NCBI GenBank assembly: GCA_021234535.1 | Contig: CM037849.1 | Span: 62,001-126,000, forward strand | DNA: 64,000 bases | Source of the DNA: Stichopus chloronotus | Taxonomy: Eukaryota; Echinodermata; Holothuroidea; Aspidochirotida; Stichopodidae | Direction of reading: 5' to 3' | Shown: positions 24,188 through 36,274 of the stretch, in pieces | Layout of the letters: each line of letters opens with the position of its first letter | How positions within the stretch are numbered: the stretch's first letter is position 1 | Translations under genes and position numbers: made by a program | Notes under the pieces: model-generated | The model's input: the letters and a program-made list of their open reading frames with translations, nothing else | Databases searched by the model: none | What the model was told of the DNA's origin: nothing

Positions 24188-24446
24188 ATTAAAGACAAAA
24201 ACTCATCACCCCAGACGGTTTCAGTTCTCCCAACCACCTACCTCTAGTCCCTCCCTCAGCCTGTCTTAAATTCCTACACATGTGTAATCAAAACAATGGA
24301 TCCCTGTGTACGCTGTGTACTACGAGCTGCTCTGCATTTTTCGAATTTGCTGTCAATCTATGTGTACTGTAACTTAGAACCAGTTGAGAATTTTGCTTTC
24401 CGGGAGGTAAAAATATAGTTTAGGGTGATGCAATACAGCCTTTAAC
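24188..24446 (+). repeat. 259-bp duplicated segment, copy A
   Basis: It matches 29411-29669 in the same orientation, with 9 substitutions and no indel counted by eye (about 96.5% identity). The matching block starts at ATTAAAGACAAAAACTC and ends at GCCTTTAAC in both copies; flanks differ. It has no terminal inverted repeats and no obvious target duplication. Confidence 0.9.
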
Positions 24447-24800
24447 CCTAGATTAGGCATTATCCCCTAGTTAATGCATGGTCCAACAATTGATTAACTT
24501 TTTAAAAGTTTTATTATAATGAAGTAGGCCTAAGGATAGGACAAACCTAGGCATAGACCAGAGTTGAAAGTTTGTTGAGCGCAGGGGTTTTATGCCAGTC
24601 GCATAAAAAGGAGGCAGATTCCCTGAGCATTTTGCCAGCCTTCCAGTCTGGGTCTAGCCTAGGCTTAGTCTAAGGTAATGAATTCTAACTAGTCTAGGGC
24701 CTAGCTTATGGCGTAAGCTAGTGCAAGGATTTAGTCTGTGTATAACCTCATATACGCCTACGCTTGCATGGACAGCAGTACAGTGCCTGGTTCGAGGTTG
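24440..24800. other. CTAG-rich tract
   Basis: CCTAG, CTAGG and TCTAG words recur many times (for example CTAGCCTAGGC and CTAGTCTAGGGCCTAGC) within about 350 bases. This is far above the surrounding density, and it has no coding potential. It could be a decayed low-complexity repeat; no function is supported. Confidence 0.4.
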
Positions 24801-27800
24801 GCCTAGCGATATCATTCAATATGCACTGTCATGTACATTGTTAGGCCCAATGCACATGACTTAAACGAACATGCTCAATCATTTTCCAAGCTTTTCTAGT
24901 TTGTTTACATGGAGCTGACTCAGCACTGCATCACTGCGTTTCACGAACGTTTACACGTAAAATTGGCAGTATTGATCTCGTTCTATGCGAATTTTGTTAC
25001 TGGTAGTACTTGTGCGAGAAGTTGATTTCGTGGTCTGTCCTGCACATACAATATCTTGATACCACTAAAGTCAACCTTGCACAAACAAGTCAGAACCTTT
25101 TTTCAGACACCTTGAAGAGACAAAGAAGGAGGGTCCTCCCTGACAGTACATGTGCAGATTCTCAGGGCTTAAGCTGTTCGATAACGACTAAGTTGGTGCA
25201 ACATCTGCTCTGCTCTCTGCTCTGACCAACCGTGAGTAAACCCCTTGATAATCTGGACGTGAATACAGTAATGTATGAAGAGCCAATTGCGACAGGGGAT
25301 CTCCAGAGAAGACGTATCACATGGGCCTAGCCTGTATGCCTGATCATCCTGCTTTTTTTTCTTCTTTTCAAATGTTTCGTTTCTTTTACATTCTAGAACC
25401 AATGGTCCACTTTTCAGCTACAGATGAACATAAATGAATTATAATGAAATATTCAGTTTGGGTTTTTGAAAATCAACCAGTCAAAAAAAGAAAAAAGAAA
25501 AAAAAAGACGGTCAGTTTCACATCTGTTAGAAGCATTTACATGTGATAAATAAATGATAAAGTGAACTCAATGCGTCACTTTAACAATCAGGCCAGTCAT
25601 ATACATGATGTTACAACCGTGCTTAAGGGTTCAACAGACCCTCTTTCATGCCCGATTACACATGTATTACCTATGGACATGACACCAATACCCATTACCA
25701 GGCAGCTCAAGAAAGCGTAGACATTGGATTGACACACCTGAATCAGTACTGTAGGAGAACGATGTTTAATTGACCATGTGGAATATCACAGCATCAGGTG
25801 ATAAAACTGACCTAAGGAGAAGAAAATTTGCAACAAGTTGAACCTCAGAACAACAAAAGAAGAGTGAGTCTGAAGTAAATCCCGAGTAACGGCATGTATC
25901 AGCAGAGTAAACACCGTTGAATGAAGATCGAGCATGTTTGTCATTTATACGCCGTGGGTGCAAGCTATTGCAATTATGGTAAATAAATAAGGCAATCGCT
26001 AGAAATTTTTGTTATCAGCAGTGGTGCACTGTAGCTAGGATTCGCTCAAAGGAGAGGCAAAGATATGAAAATCTCTTATCCGCGTATAGGCTATGCCTAA
26101 TTCAGAATGACAATGTGATTAAACACTAGTGGAGTTTTGAATTAATGTGTGGTAGCTAGGCCACTTCACCAATACTGTCTCCTCGAGTCTGTTATCTCAA
26201 AAGCCGTATAAAAAATATCCTGATCCAACAGTATATCTAGCAGTCTTGCTAAGAACACTACATATATTGACCGACACAAAAAAAAAATCTGTTGAACTCC
26301 GCACTGGCAAAACTCAGTGACACAAATGGGGCAAAATTGTGAAACGTCCCTCTGGCATGCTTCATGAAGCAGTGACACAAGAAATCTGTTGAAATGTGTA
26401 GCATTAAAATGCGAAATCATGAAAATGTTTTACAATTTCTTACCCTCAGAAGGAAAAAAGAAAAGAAATCGGAAAGTATATAAACTTCTCCAAATTCGCA
26501 ACGAATGTTTTCCAGCTGCTTGCTCCCGTACCCCATTGGCTATATGTTAGTTAGATGAGAATTCCAAATGTAAGTAGCCTACCCCACCCCCCTCCGGAAT
26601 GGCAATAGGAGGTTACCAAACCTTTTGATAGCATGGACTTTTTTCTTCAAAAATATCAAAGTCACTTAATCACTAATGCGAAACTCATTAATTAAGTTAT
26701 TAAGAGGCAAGATATAGGCTTAGCAAAAGAAATACTGGCATTGTGCAACACTCCACGTCATCTGTTTGCATTTTTCTCAAACTTTGAAAATTCACATCTC
26801 AAAAACGGTAAAAGGTATAAGCAAAATTCAAATTTATTTCCAAAATTCATTTTTACTCATTTTTCAAATTCATTTTTGCTTATGAATGAAGGGTGGCCTT
26901 TTCTGGAAGCATGCCACACAACCTTTTTTCAGGTCAATATCTCCAGTGCAGCACTTTATGCGGGAAATGTGATTTAAACTTAGCGCCAGTACCTGCATCG
27001 AATATACTTAAATATTAGGCCTATTCATTCAGGCGAAGGTAAATAGTTTTAAGATTGATCTTTTTCTGAAGTGACTGACTCAACAATCGATTATAAGTAT
27101 TGGATGGGCAGAGGAGAAAATTATCATATACCAACGGTATATATATAATGGTATATATTCTCATATATAAATGGGATGTAATGGGATATCCCATTTTTTT
27201 TTCAAGGGAAATCAACATGGTGATTGACATGAGAAACTTGATGGGACCCTTTGAATGTCTTTGTGCCCATGTCTCATATATTTTATTTGGTATGCGCATT
27301 CATTCCCATTGGAAATTCCATTAACAATCCACTGCCCATTCGTTCTTATGGGAGGTTTTGATGGAAATATGTGGGACTCCAGTGATTTGGGATATTCAAA
27401 GGTCCAGTATGCGTCTCATTGAAACAGCTGAAATTCTTTGTTGATGCCTATTGAAAGTGAATCGGATTACATTAAGAGTCTTTGGGAATGTGTCCTGCTT
27501 GTACCACCATTCCCAAGGGATTATTACCTCTGAATAAAACCAACATATAGCAGAATGAAAGTGATGCATTAGTAAATATTACTGCAAAGTTACATTTTTC
27601 GGTGAGTTCCATGAGTACTTTTACAATTCTTTTTTTTTTTCTTCAAAGGGCTCATGATTCCCAGAAGAATCGAACGTTACGTGAAACGACTTTTCACTTG
27701 GAATTCGGTATTGTATGCTGATAAGCTTGTTTATTTATTTGTGTAACGTTTATTTCTGTCTCTTTGAAAACATTTACAAAATCATAATTGAAATGGAAAA

Positions 27801-27958
27801 TATATACACAGTATGAAATGAGAATAGACTGAGGAGTGTCTATGAAAACATGAGGGAGCTTGTAGACATAGACACTCCAGAAGAAAGAAATAACACCAGC
27901 AACTGAGTGTAAATAACATTTAAATACGAAAGAAATAATTGAAGACATTATAGAAGAA

Positions 27959-28233
27959 TCACTGATAATTGGAAATAATATAACCTTTAAGGGTTTTAAT
28001 GAGTGAATTGAATGAGCTTTGTCTAGTAATGTCAAGAGGAAGTGAGTTCCAGAATTTGGTACCTAGATATCTTAAACTTTGTTGACATAATTTCATTCTA
28101 AAAAATGGGATAGAGATTTTCGAATAGGATAACGGTGGGTAGCAGAACGTAAGGCAACCAAAGAAAAATGGTGGAAAATGGGGAGGATATTATCATTCAT
28201 ACATTTATGTAAAAATACAGGTATGATAAACTA
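27959..28233 (-). mobile_element. 3' end of a non-LTR retrotransposon (CR1/Jockey-type RT C-terminus), decayed
   Basis: On the minus strand the translation shows the typical end of a LINE ORF2: a segment like LHKCMNDNILPIFHHF, a frameshift, then QQSLRYLGTKFWNSLPLDI and SSFNSLIKTLKGYII, ending at TGA (27961-27959). The F-x-x-x-L-K-x-x-L tail after WNSLP is characteristic of these reverse transcriptases. One frameshift lies near 28100. Only the last ~90 codons survive, as expected of 5'-truncated LINE copies. Confidence 0.75.
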
Positions 28234-29410
28234 TTCACGATATATAGATATTTAACATATTCAAATTCGCAAAAAGTGGGTTTCAGTTGTATGACTGAGA
28301 AAGTATTTGTTCAAAATGAAGCAAAATTAAATACCAGTATGTATCATTGTAAGAGAAATTTACTTGTGAATATCGGTTGGGGTCAACATTTTAATTCGTC
28401 GTATCTATGACCTTTATCTCGTTTCTGCGACTTTCTACTTTTAAGAACAAAAATGTTTGCTGAAGTTTACAAATCGGCCTAACTATATATGAATGATATC
28501 AATACTATATATAGCTGCCTGGTCGAGCTGTTCATCGATGCTGTTCAAGCTACTTGCCTTCGATTGACTGTCTGCGTGATGCAAGTGAGAATCCCCTATG
28601 TTATGGCCACATCATTGGGTATAGTGTTTGACATGCTTCTGACCATAAGGTAACATTTTTTAAGTGAAATGTATACCTTGCGGTTAAAACTCACCTTGAT
28701 AAGACATAAATATCAACAGGCCGCAACGTTATGGATGCAGATTTGGTTTGCATGCCCCAAATTGCATATCGTAGGCTATTTGTGTAACTAGCTCCAAACG
28801 ACTTCAGAAACGGAACAACAACACCGACCAAAAAAAAAAAAGAAAAAGAAAAAAAGATACGATTCCTTTTATGGATGTTAATTGGCCCAAATGGTCTTCT
28901 GCATGCAGAATAGAGCTTAATAAATTGATAGAGTAAAATGTAGTGACATCAAGAGAAAAATAGGGTGACACGACTGGCAAAAATCAATGGCTAAAACTTT
29001 AATATACAACTACAGTGACAACAACGGTGGTGGGATGAACAAGGTATTTTATATTAGGTAAGAGATAGCTTGTCGGCCCACGGTCTTTCGAATTCGATGA
29101 ACCACTCTTTATGACTTATAGGTAGGTAGAGTGAATAAGTTGTTTACAGCGTATATAAAACCTATATCAAACGTACCCATCACAAATATCTGCATTACCA
29201 TCGCATGTATTATTTACAGTATGGCATACTAATACAACAAGCGTTGCGGAAACAGTCGCTTGGGAATATCTGGCTCTACAGTCCTACCCTCTCGAGTGTG
29301 ATTGCTCGCACATGAACAAGTTGGAACCTTGGTTGGTATTCAACGGGTACCCGCAATTTTATGCCAGACATGATCAGACTTAGCCGACGAGCTATGATTT
29401 TGGTGGTAGA

Positions 29411-29669
29411 ATTAAAGACAAAAACTCATCACCCCAGACAGTTTCAATTCTCCCAACCACCTACCTCTAGGCCCTCCCTCAGCCTGTCTTAAATTCCTAC
29501 ACATGTGTAATCAAAACAATGGATCCCTGTGTACGCTGTGTAATACGAGCTGCTCTGCATCTTTCGAATTTGCTGTCAATCTAAGAGTACTGTAACTTAG
29601 AGCCAGTTGAGAATTTTGCTTTTCGGGAGGTAAAAATATAGTTTAGGGTGATGCAATACAGCCTTTAAC
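29411..29669 (+). repeat. 259-bp duplicated segment, copy B
   Basis: It is the partner of 24188-24446, same length and orientation, 5.2 kb away. Its flanks differ from those of copy A, so this is either a small segmental duplication or a dispersed repeat family present twice. Confidence 0.9.
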
Positions 29670-32600
29670 TTAAAGCCGATGTCGTTTTAGAGGTCAAATA
29701 TGGAATATCCTTCGTGAAATAAATGTAGAGAGAAGAAAGTTATCTGGAAAAATGCACAACATCAGCAATTGCACGCTAAAACATCTTTCTTCTATCTACT
29801 AAGCTCAACATGATAAGCCAAAATAAATGAGACTTATTGCTTACAGATATACTGTCAGTAGAACATTTGCTTGTGTGATCATGCAGTGACAGTTACATGT
29901 TGTCTCACTAGCGTTCTACCTATATTAGAAAAAAAAAATAAGAAACTGGAATAATGAAGTGAAATAACGAAGTATAGTTTCTTACAATGATCACAAAATG
30001 TTCCAGTGCTGCACATGTTTATATTATTTTCATTGGAATCGTACCTAATTTAGAACTTTTGACAATGATACATAATTACCGCTTGCTGGTACTGTTAAAC
30101 TATAGCATGAATCCCCAATTTCATCTACACATTTATGTTGTTGACTTTTTAAGATAGGCTATTTCAATTCGAACTCCAAAATATATCAACCAGGCCGCTC
30201 TCATTTGGGACTGAGATGCCATAATCTGACCACTTGTTATTGAAAAAGAAACCTTTTATTTTTCTTTATTATTCATTGTCAATTATTTTTAACAGTTATG
30301 TATTTACGTGAAAGAATTAATAATTTAACATCAATACAAGGTTATGTGCAGGAACCTGGAGGTAACAAAATGAAGAAAATACATTAAATTCCTGTTATGA
30401 GGGGCTATGTGACATCATAAGCATACACTCACTCAAGTCTGTTTACATTCAAATAAGGGACAAAATGACCCTTCTCTGAATTCCAAAAGCTTATAACTTG
30501 AGAAACTAACAATTTTGAGAGAAAAAATGGACTATGCATGTCAAACGATTCTGTTTTTTGTATCATTAAGATATTCCCAAGTAGTTGTTCTCCTTCAACT
30601 GTACGCATTGTCAATACATAACTTGATATGCACACATATGATGTGCATATTTACACTACATTTTATCGATTTAATTGTAAATAAAGATTTTAATCACTGT
30701 TTAATTATGCATTAATTACAAATCATTATACAATTTGCATATTCACTACCGGCACTGTGCATAGTATCTACTGTAGGCAACTTGCTATTCGTTGGAATTT
30801 TTAGGCCATTTATGTTACATATTCAAGAATCTTAAGATACTTATTAAGCTCCACTTAAGATAGAGGCGAGATATTGACACACTTTTAAGTCGGACGGGGT
30901 TACAGTTGACTAGCTGATTTATCTCTCTTTTTTATTTAAGGTACTGTGAAACAAACCATTTAGCTTACTTTTCATACAAGTTTAAAAGGCTGTTTCAGAC
31001 AAGCCTACGAGAACATAAATTAGGACCTTAATTACTTTCCAGTTAGATACAAGAAATCCAGAGAAATGAGTCCTATGTGAATAACTGTTAATTAATGTCA
31101 GTTTCCCTTAGCTTTAACCCACAAACTGAATCTGAGGTTGTGACCTGTACATGGGAGTATGTCACATCAGCAACTGAAATTGGCTTAAGAAGATTACGGA
31201 ATTCTCACTGAGAGTTTGCTTGTAGCAAAAGTGAACATGTTACATCCACGCTGACGGGAAAACGTAACATCTATTTCAAACACGACCTACCATCCCAAGG
31301 CACCCATTCACATAATATATTGCAGACTCTGACTGATATCAACATGTTATAATTATTTGATACACAGTGTGTGTGGGTTTTCTTTTTCCTCCTCTTCTCT
31401 TTTTTCCTTTTCAAGTTTCCCTCCAAACTTGCTCTAATTGCAACTGATAAAAATTATTATTTTGGTCAGCACCGTTGTCCAAAAATAAGAGTGATTGCAT
31501 TGTGTAACTATTTATTTGATCTTGACGAACTATGGGTGATTTGAAACTTTAATCTCGAAAATTAACATTTGTGATACCTATACGAAATGATAATGAAAAC
31601 AATCCGATAAGTGAAATAAGTGTAATAGAATAAAATGACATTAGCATGACCAATTTAGTGATTTACGTGTTCATATGTTTTTCTTCATTACTAAATCCAT
31701 CATAAACCATCGAATAATTACACCAGACTGATTTCATCGTTTCATAATTGTTCTTAATTTCTTTCTCATTTACACATGTGTTGTTGTAATGATTGAAACC
31801 GTTTACCCTTTGCCATACTTATAGTTACAATGGCAGTTGCTTGAATACATGTATCTCTCACATGCAATGATTGATACTGTAATAAGTATATTGGGATACT
31901 GAAATGTAACTTGGAAATATCAAATATTACACTTATTACGCGAATTTATCGTCAGTCACAAACATACGTAGAATTTCTTTGTTACAAGTTTGTAGTAGGA
32001 ACAACTCAAAGTGCGAATACTACTGGTGCTCATTTTTCGGTGACATGCTACAGGGGTTGAGCTGTATCTTACATTTTTGCAAGGTATTTAACAATATCAG
32101 CATTGGTCTGTAGTGTTGTGGTCACTTAGTCCCGTCTCTCGGCCCACCGTCTCCGTAAGTCTCCGCTTTTCGGTCTTGGGTTTGGGTCTGGAAACAAAAT
32201 GACTGCGTCTTGGACTCTGTCTCGGATGAAGTGACGTACTGAATTACACACTCAGACCAGATACTGCAAAGTAGATGTAGTGACAAAAGCTGTTTGCATC
32301 CAGCAACATAACCTTGCATGTGTTGTGTCACTCTATAGTTGTTTTGCTCTGATTGTGAGTGAGTTTTTCAATGAAATACTACTTTTTGGAAACGTTTCCA
32401 TTAAAATAATTTGTAGAAATCGGTTTGTCTGGATCCAGGAATCTCGTATTTAGTGTTTCACTTGCAGTCAAATAGTGGACGTTCGATCACAACACCGTTG
32501 ATTGGCCATTGTCTGATCGTTATGAGATACAGGATCAAACATAGAAAAATCTAATTTTCCGACTACGTATATTGATTCATATTACTACTTTCCTGCGATA

Positions 32601-33790
32601 TTTTGAAACTCAAAATAAATCGTTTCTTTTAGAACACTATAAAAAAGAGGGTTGACTCATCAACAATCATCTATCGCTTCATTTAATCGGTACCTTGTAT
32701 GTGATTTGATAAATCAGTATCTCTGAAATATAGTTGCACACTTCTCGGACCTAGTATGGTTTCAGGTATAGTGCCATTTACATACACATTTACACCTTAC
32801 CTAAATTACAACACACATGAACCTTTCTATAAAACTAGTTTTGGGGATATCACAATTTGATAATATTAACAATAAAAGTAGGAATCCTTACATGTACTAT
32901 ATTGTGTAATCCGCTAACGGATAACGTTAATAACCTTATCTTGTATGTCGAAACAGCACATTTAAGACGTCTGACTTATCTTGATGGAGCGTCCGGCATC
33001 CATATGTTTTTTCGTAACGTCTGAATATGACTTGGTGTCACTAAGATAATTTATTTTCAGATCATTCGTTCCACATTCAACAGGAGCTCCTTCATTAGTT
33101 TTATCATGGCACTTCAGAGAGAAAATCTTCATTGGAAAAATGTTTTGACTGTTTTTGGTTTTTGGATGTCTCTCGGATGTCAGATGGTAAGTCACTTTCA
33201 ACATTGTCTTGCAATTTCAAACGAATGTAACGTAAAAAGTAAAGACACAAAATAGAGATGAAATATCGTTTTGCAAAAACATTAATTAATTTCGAGTGGG
33301 TAAGGACACACTGAGTTTGATGTCAATTTGTTACTTTTTTTTTACTTTAATTCATTTACACAGAAAAGCTTAACGAGCTAAACGAGCTTAAGGTATTACA
33401 ATAGTTATCAATAGATGAACATGCAAGGATAATGTACCTCTTGACATGTGTTATAATATTTAGATTCAGCATAAGTTTAAAAGAAACCTTTCATGAAATC
33501 CTTTCATGTAGCCTTTCTATATGTCATTTCTACATAAGAAAACAGTAATACAATAAAATGATTACTTTGTAACTGTTCATATTAAATTAATGCAATGATT
33601 TTATTACTGAACAGTCTGTTTTTATCTTGTAATGATCACATAAGTTACACATAGCAACCACGCTCTCTGCAATTATATGTTTCAATAAACTGATCATACA
33701 AACGCTATAACAAACCTACTGTGCCTTCGTGAATTCGTAGTGTGTAAGTTTGGAAATAACTAAGCTTACACAAAAAGTTATCATGAAATA

Positions 33791-33890
33791 NNNNNNNNNN
33801 NNNNNNNNNNNNNNNNNNNNNNNNNNNNNNNNNNNNNNNNNNNNNNNNNNNNNNNNNNNNNNNNNNNNNNNNNNNNNNNNNNNNNNNNNN
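33791..33890. other. Assembly gap of 100 N
   Basis: Exactly 100 N, the customary placeholder for a scaffold join of unknown size. Distances and open frames across it are meaningless. Confidence 1.
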
Positions 33891-35387
33891 TGGCCGAACA
33901 TTTTACGTAAGTGCAAGTACTTTAGTCAAACGGCTGTACATGATCTTAACTTATTCAGTGAAAACAAACATGTAAAATGGCGAATGCAAATGCAATGCCA
34001 TACAAGAGAAGAGTTTATTCATGACATGAAACTGTCACAATTCTTTCAAATTTTGAAGAAATAACAATTACCATAGAATGATACAAATGAGACAGAAAAC
34101 GTTGAAGTCGTGTCATCCCAAACTTGATGCAATCTAATAGTTCATTAAAAGCCCATCGGCAGTGACATCACGTGTCTTGGAATAAATTAATATTTACAAT
34201 CTGTATCTGACTGTTGTAAGCTTTGACTTGAATTGTACTTGGCTCGCTGCAGTGTTACTGGCCTTGACGGAAGATATAAAGAAAAGCATAAATCAATATG
34301 TTTTACTAAAGTAAGCGCAACTCGTGCCTTGTGTTTTGGTGTATTCGATGTCTGATAACTTCTGTATTTTTTTATCACTGATAAGAGTTTCACAGAAAAA
34401 AGACTGAATGGAATCCTCCCCCCCCCCCCCTCATTAAACAAAGTTTAGCGTATGACTAATCGCAGTACATGATTAAGGTCGTTCACTGCTACGAAACATC
34501 ATGCGCAAGGTTGAATGAATTATATTTCAGTTTAATCATTGAGGTTAAAGCCCTCATGATAAACCATGTAGCAACACACAAAATAACGTTCAATGTCTAC
34601 AGGCTGTATTGCTACTTCAAGGATAGTGATGAATGGCAGGAAGAAGTCACCGAAAACAACTACTTACACATTAAAACATAATGGAGAGAAAGGTTTTGTG
34701 AAGGGCTTATTACACAGATAGACTTCTACAGACTGTCAATGCACTTCCATAATAAATGACTACGTCTAAGTTAAGGAGGGCCAACCTGCTGTCCCCGGGT
34801 CAAATGGAACCCCCCGAAAAGACATCATGCAGGCCCAATTAACTCCCTGCTAACAAATGAAAATTCTAAGGAATAAGCAAAAATACAGGAATGAACGGGA
34901 TGGTAATAAATCTTTAACAAAATAACTATATAAAATGATCGAAAAGCAAATGGTAAAAAAAGCAAATGTAAATATTCCAACAAATATAGTAATTCATCTG
35001 ATTAAATATTCATAAACGTAATGGCATACCTTTGACTCATTTCTACATTAGTCTTAGGTCTTGCCAAAGATCCAATAAAGCCGCAGGACCCACGTCGGTT
35101 GCTCGAATCCCCAGTTGCATATTTCCGAGAATATGAGGACACACGACCATTATGTTCTCTACATGAATGCTCGTCAGTGGCTTGCGGGGGGACCACCTAC
35201 ACGACTTAAATTGCCAGTCAGTAAGATTAGAGTAAGAAGGGGTGAACGATCCAGCCCGAGGAATACCGAAAGTGAAACGAAAATATATAACAAGAGGGCA
35301 ATCCACGGAGTTGCATATCTCATCCCCAACATGCACATTGATTTCAATACAGTGCCTGCACATGGGAATTTGTAATAGTTTATTGCT

Positions 35388-35937
35388 AAGTACTTACAAA
35401 ACCTGACGTTAATTGGTTTAATAGTTCTCAAGAAATGCTGGAAATAGCAATTTTGGGGCAAAATTGACTTTTTTCCGCAAAAATCAGCAAATTTGACTCG
35501 ATTTACCATTACAGTAATATTATGTTGAACAATGTGTTCTCAGGTAAGTACTTACAAAACTGTAAGTTAATTGATTTAATAGTTCTCAAGATATGCTGGA
35601 AATACAAATTTTGGGGCAAAATTGGCTTGTTTTTTTCTCAAAAATCAGCAAATTTCACTCTCTTTACTACAAAAGTGATATACCTTGAAATTTTTAATTC
35701 TCAGGTAAGTTTTTGCAAAATTTTGCGTTAAATGCTCAAACACTTCTCAAGATATATGCTGGAAATAGCAATTTGGGGGCAAAATAGTCTTTTTTTCCTC
35801 AAAAATCAGCAAAGTTGACTCGATTTACCATACAACTAATACATCTTGCACGTATTGGCATCATGCACAACCTTACCAAGTTTCAACTTAATCGCTAATG
35901 TGCTTTTCAAACTATTCTGGAAAAACCACAATTTGGA
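35388..35937. repeat. Degenerate tandem repeat, ~160-bp unit, three and a third copies
   Basis: Units start at 35388, 35546, 35707 and 35878 (partial). Each opens with AAGTACTTAC or a variant. Then come TTCTCAAGATATGCTGGAAAT, GGGGCAAAAT, a T-rich run and AAAAATCAGCAAA. Unit lengths are 158, 161 and 171. The partial fourth unit runs straight into a GTCCGGAC palindrome (35941-35948) and a CA-rich tract. Confidence 0.85.
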
Positions 35938-35948
35938 CAGGTCCGGAC

Positions 35949-36027
35949 GCACACACACACACGAACGCACGCATACGCACGCACACGCGCAGGCACACAC
36001 ACGCATACACGCATACACGCACACACA
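35949..36027. repeat. Impure (CA)n/(CGCA)n microsatellite
   Basis: About 80 bases built from CGCA, CACA and CGCATA steps directly after the GTCCGGAC palindrome. Confidence 0.9.
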
Positions 36028-36202
36028 TTGGCAAGGACACGTTTTCATTTATACCACCCAACAGGACCCTCTTGTACCCATGGTCACTCTACCATGGGGT
36101 ACCCCTGGGGTGTCGCTGCTCACCCACTCCAAGCGTTTCCATGGCAACCATTCTCCCATGGGTGCACAGTACAATATATAGCTCTACTAGCCAAGTGACA
36201 AA

Positions 36203-36274
36203 AATCATCATCCAGCCCCTATAGGGCGATGATGATTGTTATCTCATCCACCCCCTATAGGGCGATGAGATAAC
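36203..36274. repeat. Two abutting hairpins sharing the same loop sequence
   Basis: Hairpin 1 (36203-36237) has perfect 10-bp arms, AATCATCATC and GATGATGATT, around CA-GCCC-CTATA-GGGC. Hairpin 2 (36238-36274) has perfect 11-bp arms, GTTATCTCATC and GATGAGATAAC, around CA-CCCC-CTATA-GGGC. They abut with no spacer. Arms differ between the hairpins while the core is nearly identical, so pairing rather than sequence is conserved. Such structures are common near ends of non-autonomous DNA transposons; the family is not identified. Confidence 0.85.

Larger units (their letters stand above)
21721..27958. other. Non-coding stretch upstream of the transporter start
   Basis: No exon could be supported. 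It must contain the promoter and any 5' UTR exons of the transporter (-), which I could not locate. It includes a C15 run (22523-22537), a CTAG-rich tract (about 24440-24800), one copy of a 259-bp duplicated segment and a palindromic TGGGATATCCCA near 27184. A 143-residue open frame at 23471-23902 (+) has no domain or splice support. Confidence 0.5.
28234..35387. other. Non-coding AT-rich stretch containing an assembly gap
   Basis: I found no supported gene. Contents: the second 259-bp copy (29411-29669), the N gap and a C13 run (34418-34430). A short coding-like frame at 32962-33204 (-) has no acceptor or donor I can defend, and another at 35043-35363 (-) has no recognisable domain. Confidence 0.5.

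Noticed and set aside
27184..27195. TGGGATATCCCA palindrome as a transposon end
   Set aside because: A single 12-bp palindrome with no partner, target duplication or repeated flank nearby.
33716..34064. Open frames crossing the N gap
   Set aside because: The frames are artefacts of translating N; gap size is unknown.
35043..35509. Coding exon on the minus strand
   Set aside because: Two overlapping frames look equally open and neither has a defensible acceptor, donor or known motif; it abuts the tandem repeat.
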